Positions 7,966 through 16,893 are shown, counted from the first letter of the stretch. The stretch is DNA of 64,000 bases from PHAA01 sp963665865 (GCA_963665865.2 CAXXWF010000001.1:930001-994000); one strand, 5' to 3'. Numbers and translations are program-made. Notes: generated by a model from the letters alone, not told the origin.

Positions 7966-9021
7966 ATGGAAAAGGTATTAATGAAGGGTAATGAAGCCCT
8001 GGCTGAAGGTGCGATCACGGCGGGATGTGTAGCTTTTTTTGGATATCCAATAACTCCATCCAGCGAGATTGCTGAATATATGGCAAAAAAGTTCCCGCTT
8101 ATTGGGGGGACTTTTGTACAAGCCGAAAGTGAACTGGCAGCTATCAGTATGGTTTATGGAGGTGCATCTACCGGGGCCCGGGTGATGACTGCTTCTTCAG
8201 GACCGGGCATAAGCCTGAAATCAGAAGGGATATCGGTTATTGCGGAAGCTGAGCTGCCCTGCCTTATCGTTAATATATCCCGGGGTGGTCCGGGATTAGG
8301 GGGAATACAACCGGCTCAATCCGATTATTTCCAGGCTACTCGGGGTGGAGGTCATGGAGACTATCAAATTATGGTGCTGGCGCCTGCTTCTGTTCAGGAA
8401 ATGCTTGATTTCGCCATGGATGCCTTCGATCTGGCTGACAAATATCGAATTCCGGTTATGGTGATGGCTGAAGGAACTTTGGGCCAAATGATGGAGCCGG
8501 TGTTTCCTCGCGAAAAGGTTACCCAATTTATAGAAAAACCCTGGGCTATAAGCGGATGTAAAGGACGTGCTCCCAATATTGTAAATACTCTGCACTTATC
8601 TCCGGAATTTTTAGAATATCGGAACCAGGTACTAGCCCAAAAATATAAGGAGATAAAAGCTAATGAGCAAAAAGCTGAATCCTATTGGACTGAAGATGCT
8701 GATCTGGTGGTAGTAGCCTTTGGCCTTATGTCGCGTATTGTCAAGAAAGCCATCATGGAAGTGCGTAAAAAAGGACACAAGGTCGGCTTAATCAGACCTA
8801 TTACGCTCTGGCCGTTTCCTGAGGATCTGGTTCGGCAGTCAGCGAATAATGCCAGGATGTTTCTCTCGGTGGAAATCAGCATGGGTCAGATGATAGAGGA
8901 TGTTCGATTAGCGGTTAATGGCAAGGTACCAGTGGAGTTTTATGGCAGGATAGGAGTAATTCCCTCCCCCGAAGAAATTGCCGGGCAGATCCTTATGCTG
9001 GCTGAAAGAGAGGGATTTTAA
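7966..9021 (+). CDS. 2-oxoacid:ferredoxin oxidoreductase alpha subunit (VorB/KorA-like)
   Basis: The 351-residue subunit forms the pyrimidine-binding part of a CoA-dependent 2-oxoacid:ferredoxin oxidoreductase. It begins LMKGNEALAEGAITAGCVAFFGYPITPSSEIAEYM and contains TASSGPGISLKSEGI and NISRGGPGLGGIQPAQSDYFQ, typical of the 3-methyl-2-oxobutanoate (VorB) branch. Substrate (2-oxoisovalerate, 2-oxoglutarate or another 2-oxoacid) cannot be fixed from sequence by eye. The stop overlaps the ATG of the beta gene. Confidence 0.92.
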   Translation: MEKVLMKGNEALAEGAITAGCVAFFGYPITPSSEIAEYMAKKFPLIGGTFVQAESELAAISMVYGGASTGARVMTASSGPGISLKSEGISVIAEAELPCLIVNISRGGPGLGGIQPAQSDYFQATRGGGHGDYQIMVLAPASVQEMLDFAMDAFDLADKYRIPVMVMAEGTLGQMMEPVFPREKVTQFIEKPWAISGCKGRAPNIVNTLHLSPEFLEYRNQVLAQKYKEIKANEQKAESYWTEDADLVVVAFGLMSRIVKKAIMEVRKKGHKVGLIRPITLWPFPEDLVRQSANNARMFLSVEISMGQMIEDVRLAVNGKVPVEFYGRIGVIPSPEEIAGQILMLAEREGF

Positions 9022-9761
9022 TGAAAATTGTTGCGCAGAGACCTGAAAGCCTGACCACGGCTAGATTTCATTATTGTCCGGGTTGTACGCATGGAATCAT
9101 TCATAGGATTGTAGCCGAGTGTGTTGACGAGATGAATATGCGCGAGAATACTATCGGGATTTGTCCGGTGGGATGTTCGGTGTTAGCTTACGATTATTTT
9201 AATTTTGACATGTTGGAAGCAGCTCATGGGAGAGCGCCGGCTATTGCTACCGGTATCAAGAGGATATTGCCGGATCGCTGCCTCATTACTTACCAAGGCG
9301 ATGGCGATTTAGCTTCCATAGGTATGGCCGAAATTGTTCATGCCTCTGCTCGTGGGGAAAAGATCACTGTAATATTTGTGAATAATACAGTATATGGTAT
9401 GACTGGTGGCCAAATGGCTCCGACCACTCTATTGGGGCAGGTTACCACCACCTCCCCTTATGGCAGAAAGAAGGAAGAAGCGGGTTACCCGATTAGAATG
9501 GCGGAGTTGTTAGCCACCAATGAAGGTTCTGCCTACATAAGCCGAGTGGCAGTTAATAATCCAGCCAATGTAATCAAAGCCAAGAAATCCATAAAAAAAG
9601 CTTTGCAGACCCAGATGAAGGGGATAGGTTTTTCGATGGTGGAGATTTTGTCAACCTGTCCGACGAACTGGGGTCTTAGTCCGATAGATGGATTAAAATG
9701 GCTGGAAGAAAATATGATACCATATTATCCTTTAGGTGAATTTAAGGTCAAGGAGGCTTAA
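9021..9761 (+). CDS. 2-oxoacid:ferredoxin oxidoreductase beta subunit (TPP-binding)
   Basis: This 246-residue subunit binds thiamine diphosphate: the motif GDGDLASIGMAEIVHA...VIFVNN is the family's TPP/Mg signature. HYCPGCTHG near the N-terminus and GICPVGCSVL provide the cysteines expected of KorB/VorA-like proteins. Its ATG overlaps the preceding TAA by one base, so it is coupled to the alpha subunit. Together the subunits decarboxylate a 2-oxoacid oxidatively to acyl-CoA, reducing ferredoxin, or run in reverse. Confidence 0.93.
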   Translation: MKIVAQRPESLTTARFHYCPGCTHGIIHRIVAECVDEMNMRENTIGICPVGCSVLAYDYFNFDMLEAAHGRAPAIATGIKRILPDRCLITYQGDGDLASIGMAEIVHASARGEKITVIFVNNTVYGMTGGQMAPTTLLGQVTTTSPYGRKKEEAGYPIRMAELLATNEGSAYISRVAVNNPANVIKAKKSIKKALQTQMKGIGFSMVEILSTCPTNWGLSPIDGLKWLEENMIPYYPLGEFKVKEA

Positions 9762-9766
9762 GCCGG

Positions 9767-10318
9767 ATGGACAGTGAAAAACAGGTATTGTTTGCAGGTT
9801 TTGGCGGGCAGGGAGTATTATCCATGGGTAAATTTCTGACCTATGCAGCCATGGGAGCGGGCAAAAATGTGTCCTGGCTGCCTGCTTACGGTGCAGAAAT
9901 GCGAGGAGGCACAGCCAACTGCCTGGTTACCATCGCGGATGAGGAAATTAGCTCACCACTTACCGACCATCCTGGAATGGCAATCATTATGAACCAGCCA
10001 TCATTGGATAAGTTTGAAAAAAAGATCAAACCAAATGGAACTCTGGTAATTAACACTTCCCTGGTGGACCGACCACTGGAGCGTGATGATCTAAAAGTCT
10101 ATAGAATGCCAGTAAATCAAATCGCGGATGAAATGGGAAACTCAGGAGCAGCTAATATGATTCTGCTGGGAGCCTGTTTACAAAAGACCAATGTAGTTTC
10201 TGTAGAACAAGCTCTGGAGCAATTTGAGATTATCTTCAAAGGTAAAAAGCAGTCGGTGATTCAAAAGAATAGAGAGGCTTTTCTGGTCGGAGTTCAATAT
10301 GCCGACGATAACTGGTAA
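9767..10318 (+). CDS. 2-oxoacid:ferredoxin oxidoreductase gamma subunit
   Basis: The 183-residue protein matches the POR/KOR gamma domain: LFAGFGGQGVLSMGKFLTYAAMGAGKNVSWLPAYGAEMRGG is the classic N-terminal signature. It is the last gene of the four-gene operon, five bases after the beta subunit, and is followed by a strong terminator. It is needed for complex integrity and CoA handling in this family. Confidence 0.94.
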   Translation: MDSEKQVLFAGFGGQGVLSMGKFLTYAAMGAGKNVSWLPAYGAEMRGGTANCLVTIADEEISSPLTDHPGMAIIMNQPSLDKFEKKIKPNGTLVINTSLVDRPLERDDLKVYRMPVNQIADEMGNSGAANMILLGACLQKTNVVSVEQALEQFEIIFKGKKQSVIQKNREAFLVGVQYADDNW

Positions 10319-10407
10319 CTGACTTAAGCAGGCGGCCTAAACTATTATGGAATCGCAATCCGCCTATGTTAAGATGGAGATACATAAACATAAACAGCTT
10401 TGCCCAG

Positions 10408-10452
10408 ACCTTTTACGTTCTTGTTCAATCAGCGTAAAAGGTTTAGTTTTTT
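10408..10452 (+). terminator. Rho-independent terminator of the oxoacid oxidoreductase operon
   Basis: ACCTTTTACG and CGTAAAAGGT form a perfect ten-pair stem followed by TTAGTTTTTT. Its T-run merges directly into the first copy of the dispersed repeat. Confidence 0.85.
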
Positions 10453-10640
10453 ATCAAACTCCTCTTAAGACCCCCTCCCTCTATAGATGGGGAAAAACCG
10501 ATTTTTTTCAGTGGTAGGTAGGGTCCCCGACTGAGGAGGCGTTTGATAAAAACGCTCGCGGCGCGATGCACACAAAACGCGGAGGGAAGGCGCTATAGCG
10601 CCCGCGTTTTGGCGCGCAATTCGCGCAAGCGCTCATTGAA
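10453..10640 (+). repeat. Dispersed structured repeat, copy 1
   Basis: This is the first of three copies (others at 17921-18109 and 39526-39672). It starts ATCAAACTCCTC and returns with GAGGAGGCGTTTGAT, forming a long outer hairpin. Then comes a GC-rich core with a 41-nt block (10541-10581) identical in all copies. An inner palindrome GGCGCTATAGCGCC lies between AAAACGCG and CGCGTTTT arms, and the tail is GGCGCGCAATTCGCGC...CTCATTGAA. No ORF is evident. It fills most of the 351-base gap before larB and ends 29 bases before its ATG. Confidence 0.85.
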
Positions 10641-10669
10641 ATTAACACATCAGGAAAGGAAAGATTGAT

Positions 10670-11422
10670 ATGAACAAAGAACGCCTATTAAACATATTAA
10701 CCCAGGTTAAAAATGGTGGACTAGACATTGAGGATGCTTGTCAGGCACTCAAAATTATGCCATATGAGGATTTGGGATTTGCCAAACTCGATCATCATCG
10801 GGCCTTGCGGGATAACTTTCCGGAAGTCATCTATTGTGAAGGCAAAACCGATGAACAGATTATAACCATCTTTCAACACTTCGCTCTGCATAATAACAAT
10901 ATGATTGGCACTCGCGCCAGGACTGAAGTTTATGAACTGGTTAAACAAATCATTCCGGATGCCCAATATAGCCCGATGGCGCGCTTATTATATTTAAACC
11001 GTTCTCCTCTTCCGGTAATAGGTAAAGTCACAGTGATAACAGCTGGGACCGCTGATATACCAGTTGCCGAAGAGGCGGCCCTATGCCTGCAGATAATGGG
11101 GGGGGAAGTCGAAAGGGTTTATGATGTAGGGGTTGCCGGTTTGCACCGTTTACTTGACAAAATTGAACTCATGAACCAGGGGCAGGTAATCATAGTTGTG
11201 GCTGGGATGGAAGGAGCTTTGGCCAGTGTGGTTGGTGGTTTAACCAAGCGGCCAGTGATTGCGGTACCAACCAGCGTAGGCTACGGGGCGAGTTTTAACG
11301 GCTTGGCTGCCTTGCTGGCCATGTTAAACAGCTGTGCCAGCGGAGTGGGAGTAGTCAACATTGATAACGGCTATGGAGCCGCTGCTTTGGCTTTTTCAAT
11401 ATTAAATGCATTTAATGGATAA
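10670..11422 (+). CDS. larB: LarB-like nickel-pincer cofactor biosynthesis protein (PurE-related)
   Basis: LarB carboxylates and hydrolyses nicotinic acid adenine dinucleotide in the first step of nickel-pincer nucleotide synthesis. The C-terminal PurE-like half (about residues 118-250) carries VITAGTADIPVAEEAALCLQIMGGEVERVYDVGVAGLHRL and VVAGMEGALASVVGGL, matching the family. Length 250 is normal. The ATG at 10670 follows GGAAAGGAAAG. No larA, larC or larE is in the window, so its role in this organism depends on genes elsewhere. The assignment to LarB is good; the pathway role is inferred. Confidence 0.88.
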   Translation: MNKERLLNILTQVKNGGLDIEDACQALKIMPYEDLGFAKLDHHRALRDNFPEVIYCEGKTDEQIITIFQHFALHNNNMIGTRARTEVYELVKQIIPDAQYSPMARLLYLNRSPLPVIGKVTVITAGTADIPVAEEAALCLQIMGGEVERVYDVGVAGLHRLLDKIELMNQGQVIIVVAGMEGALASVVGGLTKRPVIAVPTSVGYGASFNGLAALLAMLNSCASGVGVVNIDNGYGAAALAFSILNAFNG

Positions 11423-11509
11423 AGGTTTTCTCTCAGGCATAAGATAGATTGAGAAATATAAAGGACTTTGATAGTCCATAGTTAGTACACTGCCTGAGGG
11501 GATGGTTTT

Positions 11510-11995
11510 TTGAAAAAATTTATAAATCGGGTTGAAAAAGGCTTGATAAGATTTGTTGCCTTGAGTTTATTGCTAATGGTGCTGGTACAAGGATTGATGA
11601 CGGCCGATCCCATTCGCTTTTACCTCAGTTGGGGTGAAAGGATGGAAGGTCAGAACATGCAAATTCCTGCTAATACTAACCAACCAGATTCAACCAGCGC
11701 GGCCCAGCCAATCAAATCACCTCAAGCCCGTCTTTCCATAGGGGTTGACAAGTACTCTTCCTTGCCGCGCGCCAAGATTTTAATCAATGGTCAAGAAAAA
11801 TATAATTTCACTGCTAAAAAAGTTGCAGTTGAAATTAATGCCGGTGACACTATTGAAATAGACTCTACTGCCTACAACTTCCCGATCGACTATAAGGTTA
11901 TGGCCATATCATCAAATCTGGCTTTCCCGAATCAGGGGCAGACATATACTGCCAATCAGACTATAGTAATGGTAGGTAAGATTATAGTAAAATAA
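11510..11995 (+). CDS. Hypothetical membrane-anchored protein
   Basis: I do not recognise this 161-residue protein. Residues 13-30 (LIRFVALSLLLMVLVQGL) form a single membrane helix or uncleaved signal. A low-complexity Asn/Gln/Pro/Ser linker follows, then a beta-rich domain of about 90 residues (RLSIGVDKYSSLPRAKILINGQEKYNF...), suggesting an anchored extracytoplasmic domain. TTG 11510 is the start, with GAGGGGATGG upstream. It lies between larB and the hutP-like gene. Confidence 0.75.
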   Translation: MKKFINRVEKGLIRFVALSLLLMVLVQGLMTADPIRFYLSWGERMEGQNMQIPANTNQPDSTSAAQPIKSPQARLSIGVDKYSSLPRAKILINGQEKYNFTAKKVAVEINAGDTIEIDSTAYNFPIDYKVMAISSNLAFPNQGQTYTANQTIVMVGKIIVK

Positions 11996-12017
11996 ATTAT
12001 AAGAATTGTGGGGGTAT

Positions 12018-12440
12018 ATGGCGATGGAGGCAGGAAGCAAAATTGCATCTACGGCAGCCATTAGGATGGCCTTATCTTTATCTCGTTCTGAAGAAGTCCA
12101 ATTAAAAAAGTCCCTATTGGATGAATATGGAGTTAAAGCGGTAGCTGTAGACTATGGGGGAGAGTTCATTTCGTCTGTGGCTAAAATTGTTGAAAGGGCC
12201 GTAGTTTCGGCCAAACGGGAAGGGGTTATTAAAGACACTCACCCGGATGAGGGGGCCGTGGCCGGTGCTACCCGTGAAGCCCTGGCGCAGATTATGCCCA
12301 AGGCATTGGGACTCAACGTAGGCGGTAAAATAGGGGTGGCTCGTTACCATGATCACGTGAGTGTGGCCATTTTCTTTGGTATTGGACTATTGCATTTGGA
12401 TGAAGTTGCGATCGGTCTTGGACATCGAGCGGTACCTTAA
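12018..12440 (+). CDS. HutP family protein
   Basis: The 140-residue protein resembles HutP, the L-histidine- and Mg-dependent RNA-binding antiterminator of the Bacillus hut operon. Family features include AIRMALSLSRSEE near the start, DYGGEF, and the metal/His-rich end ARYHDHVSVAIFFGIGLLHLDEVAIGLGHRAV. I start it at ATG 12018 since GTGGGGG sits just upstream; an in-frame TTG at 12006 would be four residues longer. No histidine-utilisation genes are nearby, so its target is unknown. Confidence 0.88.
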   Translation: MAMEAGSKIASTAAIRMALSLSRSEEVQLKKSLLDEYGVKAVAVDYGGEFISSVAKIVERAVVSAKREGVIKDTHPDEGAVAGATREALAQIMPKALGLNVGGKIGVARYHDHVSVAIFFGIGLLHLDEVAIGLGHRAVP

Positions 12441-12483
12441 AGACAAGCTATTTGGAAGAAGTCAAGAAAGGTAGGATAGTAGC

Positions 12484-12855
12484 ATGGCAGTAAGAGGAAT
12501 AAGAGGAGCAATAACTATACCAGAGGATAGCGCCGCTGAAGTATTACAGGCAACCACAGAGTTATTAGAGGAAATCATTAAACAAAATGAATTAAAGTCG
12601 CCGGATCTCGCTAGCATTATTTTTACGGTTACCCAGGACATTAAATCGATCTTTCCGGCAAACGCAGCCCGTTCCATGGGCTTGAATCTAGTTCCTTTGC
12701 TTTGCAGCCTGGAAATAGGAGTGACCGGTTCACTTCCACTTTGCATTCGCGTACTGGTTCACGTCAATACGAACAAGAGCCAGGAGGAAATCAAACATGT
12801 TTTTCTAAGAGATGCTTCTAAATTACGGGAAGATTTACAAAAAGTTAACAATTAA
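12484..12855 (+). CDS. aroH: Chorismate mutase, AroH type
   Basis: This 123-residue monofunctional enzyme converts chorismate to prephenate. It begins MAVRGIRGAITIPEDSAAEV, the AroH signature with the active-site Arg, and continues with SIIFTVTQDIKSIFPANAAR and CSLEIGVTGSLPLCIRVLVHV containing the family's Glu and Arg. The start ATG 12484 follows GAAAGG. It ends its transcript at a terminator. A DAHP synthase gene lies about 5 kb away, but the two are not in one operon. Confidence 0.94.
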   Translation: MAVRGIRGAITIPEDSAAEVLQATTELLEEIIKQNELKSPDLASIIFTVTQDIKSIFPANAARSMGLNLVPLLCSLEIGVTGSLPLCIRVLVHVNTNKSQEEIKHVFLRDASKLREDLQKVNN

Positions 12856-12888
12856 TGACAAAGAAAACAAGCGGAAACACCGTTAGAT

Positions 12889-12924
12889 GCGCCGGGGCTT
12901 TATCCTGGCGCTTCTTTCCTTTTT
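12889..12924 (+). terminator. Rho-independent terminator after aroH
   Basis: GCGCCGGG and CCTGGCGC pair (one G-U) around a seven-base loop, followed by a T/C-rich tail ending in TTTTT. Confidence 0.75.
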
Positions 12925-13037
12925 ATTATGTAATGCTCCAAGGGTGGCTTGCCATTGATAAATTAATGTAACAATGATAGGTAATGTGATAATATATCTG
13001 GAAGAATACCATTGTAGAAAGGAGGTTTTAAGAACAG

Positions 13038-13766
13038 GTGATCAAACTGGAAGGGGCAAACAAATTTTTCGGTACACTGCATGTTTTAAAAGATATTAAC
13101 TTAACGGTTAAAACCGGCGAAAAGATCGTTATTATTGGTCCCAGCGGTTCTGGTAAGAGTACTCTTATCAGATGCGTGAATCTATTGGAAAGGCCAACCA
13201 GCGGTAGAGTAATCGTGGATAATATCGATATTACTGATCCTCATGCGCCCCTAACTCTAGTGCGGCAATCAGTGGCCATGGTATTTCAGCAGTTTAATCT
13301 ATATCCTCACAAGACAGTTCTTGAGAATCTAACCCTGGCGCCAGTAATCGTTAAGAAAGTGCCCAAGGATCAAGCCATCAAATCAGGTTTGCAATATCTT
13401 GAAAGAGTAGGCTTACAGGATAAGGCAAATGTCTACCCTTCACAGCTTTCCGGTGGGCAACAGCAGCGGGTGGCCATTGCTCGCGTATTAAACATGCAAC
13501 CCAAAATAATTTTATTTGATGAACCAACTTCAGCCCTGGATCCAGAAATGATCAATGAGGTTCTGGATGTAATGGTCGGTCTTGCCAGCGAAGGCATTAC
13601 CATGGTAGTAGTTACCCATGAGATGGGATTTGCCCGGAAGGTTGCCGATCGAGTCATTTTTATGGATGAAGGCAGTATCATAGAACAGGGAACGCCGCAG
13701 CACTTTTTTGATAACCCCCAACATGACCGAACCAAGCTATTCCTAAACAAGATATTACACCACTAA
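13038..13766 (+). CDS. Polar amino-acid ABC transporter ATP-binding protein
   Basis: The 242-residue ATPase is of the GlnQ/ArtP type. Walker A GPSGSGKST is at residues 34-42, the Q-loop QQFNLYPH mid-protein, the signature LSGGQQQR, then Walker B IILFDEPTSALDP and the switch His in VVVTHEMGFA. GTG 13038 is the start, with AAAGGAGG upstream. It opens a four-gene importer operon with a binding protein and two permeases. The substrate is probably a polar or acidic amino acid. Confidence 0.95.
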   Translation: MIKLEGANKFFGTLHVLKDINLTVKTGEKIVIIGPSGSGKSTLIRCVNLLERPTSGRVIVDNIDITDPHAPLTLVRQSVAMVFQQFNLYPHKTVLENLTLAPVIVKKVPKDQAIKSGLQYLERVGLQDKANVYPSQLSGGQQQRVAIARVLNMQPKIILFDEPTSALDPEMINEVLDVMVGLASEGITMVVVTHEMGFARKVADRVIFMDEGSIIEQGTPQHFFDNPQHDRTKLFLNKILHH

Positions 13767-13849
13767 CAATTAAAAAAAATAGATGCAGGGATCGGCAGTG
13801 GCCGAATGGGAATGGGTAAATAAACTAATTTTGAAGGGAGAAAAAAGTT

Positions 13850-14659
13850 ATGAACAAAAAAATAGTACTTATTGTTAGTCTAATACTTATGTCAGCATTT
13901 TTAATGGTGGGATGTTCTACCAAAACTGCCTCCAACTCCACAGCCGCTGATCCCTCTGATATTAAAGCCATTAAAGATCGCGGAGTACTTAATGTGGGTG
14001 TAAAGGCTGATGTGCCTAAATTTGGTTTACAGGATCCTAAAACGGGACAAATCGATGGAATGGAAATAGACCTGGCCCGGGCCATAGCCAAAAAAATTCT
14101 GGGAGATGAAACCAAAATTAAACTTACCCCGGTTACTGCCAAAACCCGCGGACCTCTTCTGGATAACGGCGAACTGGACCTGGTAATCGCGACTTTTACC
14201 ATTACTGATGAACGCAAACTTAGCTATAATTTCTCTGATCCGTATTTTACTGATGGGGTTGCCCTAATGGTGAAGAAGGATTCCGGTATCAGCAGTCTTA
14301 AAGATCTAAACGGTAAAAAAATCGGCGTAGCCCAGAGTGCCACTTCCAAAAAGGCTATTGAAGATGCAGCAGCTCCACTTGGTGTTAAGGTAAGTTTCCT
14401 CGAGTTTGGTACCTATCCCGAGATCAAAACCGCGCTTGATTCTGGTCGGGTAGATTGTTTCTCGGTAGATGGCGCTATCCTAAATGGCTATCTCGATGAT
14501 TCAACGGTTATTCTAGCAGATCGTTTCACGCCTCAAAATTATGGTGTGGCGAGCAAAAAAGCGAATACAGCCCTCGCTGAGTTGGTTAATGGAACTGTAA
14601 ATGATATGAAAAAGTCAGGTGATTTAGACAAGCTGATCCAAAAGTGGGGGATCAAATAG
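13850..14659 (+). CDS. Amino-acid ABC transporter substrate-binding lipoprotein
   Basis: The 269-residue protein has a lipoprotein signal peptide with lipobox LMVGC (Cys about residue 22), anchoring it outside the membrane. The body is a family 3 solute-binding protein: GVLNVGVKADVPKFGLQDPKTGQIDGMEIDLARAIAK, then DLVIATFTITDERK, then VDCFSVDGAILNGYL. Its stop overlaps the likely GTG start of the next gene. Exact ligand unknown; the fold suits glutamate, glutamine or a similar amino acid. Confidence 0.94.
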   Translation: MNKKIVLIVSLILMSAFLMVGCSTKTASNSTAADPSDIKAIKDRGVLNVGVKADVPKFGLQDPKTGQIDGMEIDLARAIAKKILGDETKIKLTPVTAKTRGPLLDNGELDLVIATFTITDERKLSYNFSDPYFTDGVALMVKKDSGISSLKDLNGKKIGVAQSATSKKAIEDAAAPLGVKVSFLEFGTYPEIKTALDSGRVDCFSVDGAILNGYLDDSTVILADRFTPQNYGVASKKANTALAELVNGTVNDMKKSGDLDKLIQKWGIK

Positions 14660-15330
14660 TGAATCAAGTTTTCGCCGGATTTAAATGGGTAGCTCTGTTC
14701 AAGGACTGGCGCTTATTCGCCGAAGGGTTTTTGACTACGGTGGAGCTATCTATTCTGGCGCTTATGTTGGCACTTTTTCTGGGGATTATTTTTGGAGTCC
14801 TAGGCAGCAGTTACTGGAAAGTATTTGTAGCTGCCAACCGGGGATATGTAGAATTTTTTCAAAATACCCCGCTGGTTATTCAGGTTTTTTTTCTCTACCA
14901 TGGCTTGCCCCATCTAGGGATTAACCTGCCCGTTTTTCTGGTAGGGGTACTGGGTGTGGGTATCTACCATGGGGCTTATATGGCAGAGGTAGTTCGAGCT
15001 GGCATACAGTCGATCCATCGGGGGCAATTGGAAGCGGCTTATTCGCAAGGATTCAGCTACTGGCAGGCCATGCGTTACATTATCCTCCCCCAAGTAAAGA
15101 GGATAACACTTCCTCCTATGACGAATCAGGCAGTGAATTTGATAAAGAACACGTCGGTACTGGCTATGGTAGCAGGCGGAGAACTGATCTATCAGGCTGA
15201 CTGCTGGTCCAGTCAGAACATATTTTATGGACCAGCTTATGTAGTAACTGGTGTCCTTTATCTGATATTATGTCTTCCCCTGGCAACCTATGCTAGGAAT
15301 ATGGAATATAGGTTGGGGGGAGATATATGA
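14659..15330 (+). CDS. Amino-acid ABC transporter permease 1
   Basis: This His/Glu/Gln/Arg-type permease has several membrane helices. It carries the EAA loop EAAYSQGFSYWQAMRYIILPQ that docks on the ATPase, and NTPLVIQVFF earlier. GTG 14659 overlaps the previous stop and has GGGGG eight bases upstream; an in-frame GTG at 14644 is less likely. Its stop overlaps the ATG of permease 2. Confidence 0.93.
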   Translation: MNQVFAGFKWVALFKDWRLFAEGFLTTVELSILALMLALFLGIIFGVLGSSYWKVFVAANRGYVEFFQNTPLVIQVFFLYHGLPHLGINLPVFLVGVLGVGIYHGAYMAEVVRAGIQSIHRGQLEAAYSQGFSYWQAMRYIILPQVKRITLPPMTNQAVNLIKNTSVLAMVAGGELIYQADCWSSQNIFYGPAYVVTGVLYLILCLPLATYARNMEYRLGGDI

Positions 15331-15977
15331 TACAGGAGCTTTTAAAGCCCGAAATATTTAGATTTCTGGGTGAAGGTTTACTGACGACCTTGTATATTGC
15401 GGTTGGGTCGATTATCTTGAGCATGATATTCGGTACGATTCTGGGGGTAACTAGAGATTCCAAACATAGAGTCCTGGCACCACTAGCAGCAACCTATATA
15501 GAAACAGTACGCAATACCCCCTTGCTCCTATTTATTTTGGCTATTCGTTTTATGTCTCCATTGAGTCCGGTAAACGCAGGTATCGCAGCCTTAACCGTTT
15601 TTACCTCTGCAATGATTGCTGAAATTGTCAGGGGAGGACTGAATTCTGTCAATAAGGGGCAATGGGAAGCAGCAAGATCACAAGGTTTCAATTACTCACA
15701 GTCCCTTATCCATATTGTTCTTCCCCAGGCACTCAGGAACATGATCCCAGCTATTGTTTCGCAGTTTACTACTGTTATCAAGGATACATCTTTTGTTTGG
15801 GCGGTCGGAACTGAAGAATTAACCGGTAAAGGGATGATTATTATGGGACAATATGGCAGTACTGCCCAAGTATTTGCGCTATTTGGGATGATTTCCCTAA
15901 CTTATTTTACCATGAATTATACTTTATCTGTTTTTGCCCGGAGACAACAGCGGAAGATGGTGCATCAGGCTTTTTAG
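15327..15977 (+). CDS. Amino-acid ABC transporter permease 2
   Basis: The 216-residue second permease shares the family layout: NTPLLLFILAIRF, then the EAA loop EAARSQGFNYSQSLIHIVLPQALRNMIPA, and a C-terminal helix. Two different permeases suggest a heterodimeric channel. The ATG overlaps the stop of permease 1 (ATGA). The operon ends at a perfect hairpin. Confidence 0.93.
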   Translation: MIQELLKPEIFRFLGEGLLTTLYIAVGSIILSMIFGTILGVTRDSKHRVLAPLAATYIETVRNTPLLLFILAIRFMSPLSPVNAGIAALTVFTSAMIAEIVRGGLNSVNKGQWEAARSQGFNYSQSLIHIVLPQALRNMIPAIVSQFTTVIKDTSFVWAVGTEELTGKGMIIMGQYGSTAQVFALFGMISLTYFTMNYTLSVFARRQQRKMVHQAF

Positions 15978-15988
15978 AAAAGTATTAG

Positions 15989-16025
15989 AATCCACGTTGC
16001 TTTATATTTGGCAACGTGGATTTTG
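15989..16025 (+). terminator. Rho-independent terminator of the ABC operon
   Basis: AATCCACGTTGC and GCAACGTGGATT form a perfect twelve-pair stem around a TTTATATTTG loop, ending in TTTTG. Confidence 0.8.
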
Positions 16026-16238
16026 CTGTCAAATACCTGTAATTGTCTCCCTAAATTTCATTAATAATAGCACCCGGATGCAGGTGCGTAAAAATTTCTA
16101 AATAACAAAAGATACCATTAACTTAAGGTCTGTCTTCAAAAAGCAGGCAGGGATATTTATCCATTCTGAAGAATAGTACGAATAATTTTAATATTTTTCG
16201 TGATCGGCCAATAGAATAATAAAAAAGGAGTTGGTGGT

Positions 16239-16733
16239 ATGAGTGATTATAGCGGACTGGGTGCATTTGTAGCCATAGCAGGAATCACGGCATTGTTTTT
16301 TGCAGTTATTGCCATAACATTTTATGTGCTTAAGTCAATCGGTTTGTCTGTCCTGGCTAAAAATCGTGGAATTGAAAACCCGTGGCTGGCTTGGATTCCT
16401 GTTGCAGATCTTTATATTTTGGGTCTGCTGGTGGGAGAAATGGATATCTTGGATTACCATCTGGATAAGTTGGGATTATGGGTTCCAGTTATTTTCGTCG
16501 GTGGTTCCATATTGGGCTGGATTCCGTTCCTGGGATTCTTAATTAGACTGGCAGTGTATGGCTTTGCGGTATTTTTATTTTATAAACTATTTGAAAAATA
16601 TACCCCGCAAGCGGTTGTCTATACTGTGCTCTCCGCCCTATGCCTTTTCCCCATTTTCCTTTATAAAATCCGTAACAATCAGCCACTGACCGGTAATGGG
16701 CCGTCTGCCCAACCTCCAGCCTCCGATTTATAG
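16239..16733 (+). CDS. Hypothetical integral membrane protein
   Basis: I do not recognise this 164-residue protein. It has about four hydrophobic helices: residues 8-32, 50-62, 80-110 and 125-142. A conserved-looking juxtamembrane segment reads LAKNRGIENPWLAWIPVADLYILG. The C-terminal 15 residues are polar and proline-rich. ATG 16239 follows AAAAAGGAG. It is a single-gene transcript closed by a strong terminator. No enzyme motif is visible. Confidence 0.8.
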   Translation: MSDYSGLGAFVAIAGITALFFAVIAITFYVLKSIGLSVLAKNRGIENPWLAWIPVADLYILGLLVGEMDILDYHLDKLGLWVPVIFVGGSILGWIPFLGFLIRLAVYGFAVFLFYKLFEKYTPQAVVYTVLSALCLFPIFLYKIRNNQPLTGNGPSAQPPASDL

Positions 16734-16751
16734 CTCTGATTTCAATAACAT

Positions 16752-16785
16752 AGGGGAACGAATGCTTCGTTCCCCTGATTTTTTC
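16752..16785 (+). terminator. Rho-independent terminator
   Basis: AGGGGAACGAA and TTCGTTCCCCT form a perfect eleven-pair stem around TGC, followed by GATTTTTTCT. Confidence 0.85.
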
Positions 16786-16864
16786 TGTCAGGCAATATAA
16801 AAGTATTAATAGTTCAACTTTTGCAGTAAACGGATACTGCGATGTAAAAAGGGGACCGGTTTTA

Positions 16865-16893
16865 TGTCATCCTGAGTGTCAGCGAAGGATCTT
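16865..16893 (+). repeat. TGTCATCCTGAG-type intergenic repeat
   Basis: The string TGTCATCCTGAGTGTCAGC followed by GAAGGATCTT resembles a short intergenic motif seen in many bacterial genomes (TGTCATTCTGAG...GAAGAATCT). Only one copy was noticed in the window. It lies in the 220-base gap before the nitrilase gene. Confidence 0.4.

Noticed and set aside
10515..10535. GTAGGGTCCCCGACTGAGG in the dispersed repeat as a T-box antiterminator
   Set aside because: The match to AGGGTGGNACCGCG is poor, and the repeat precedes unrelated genes.
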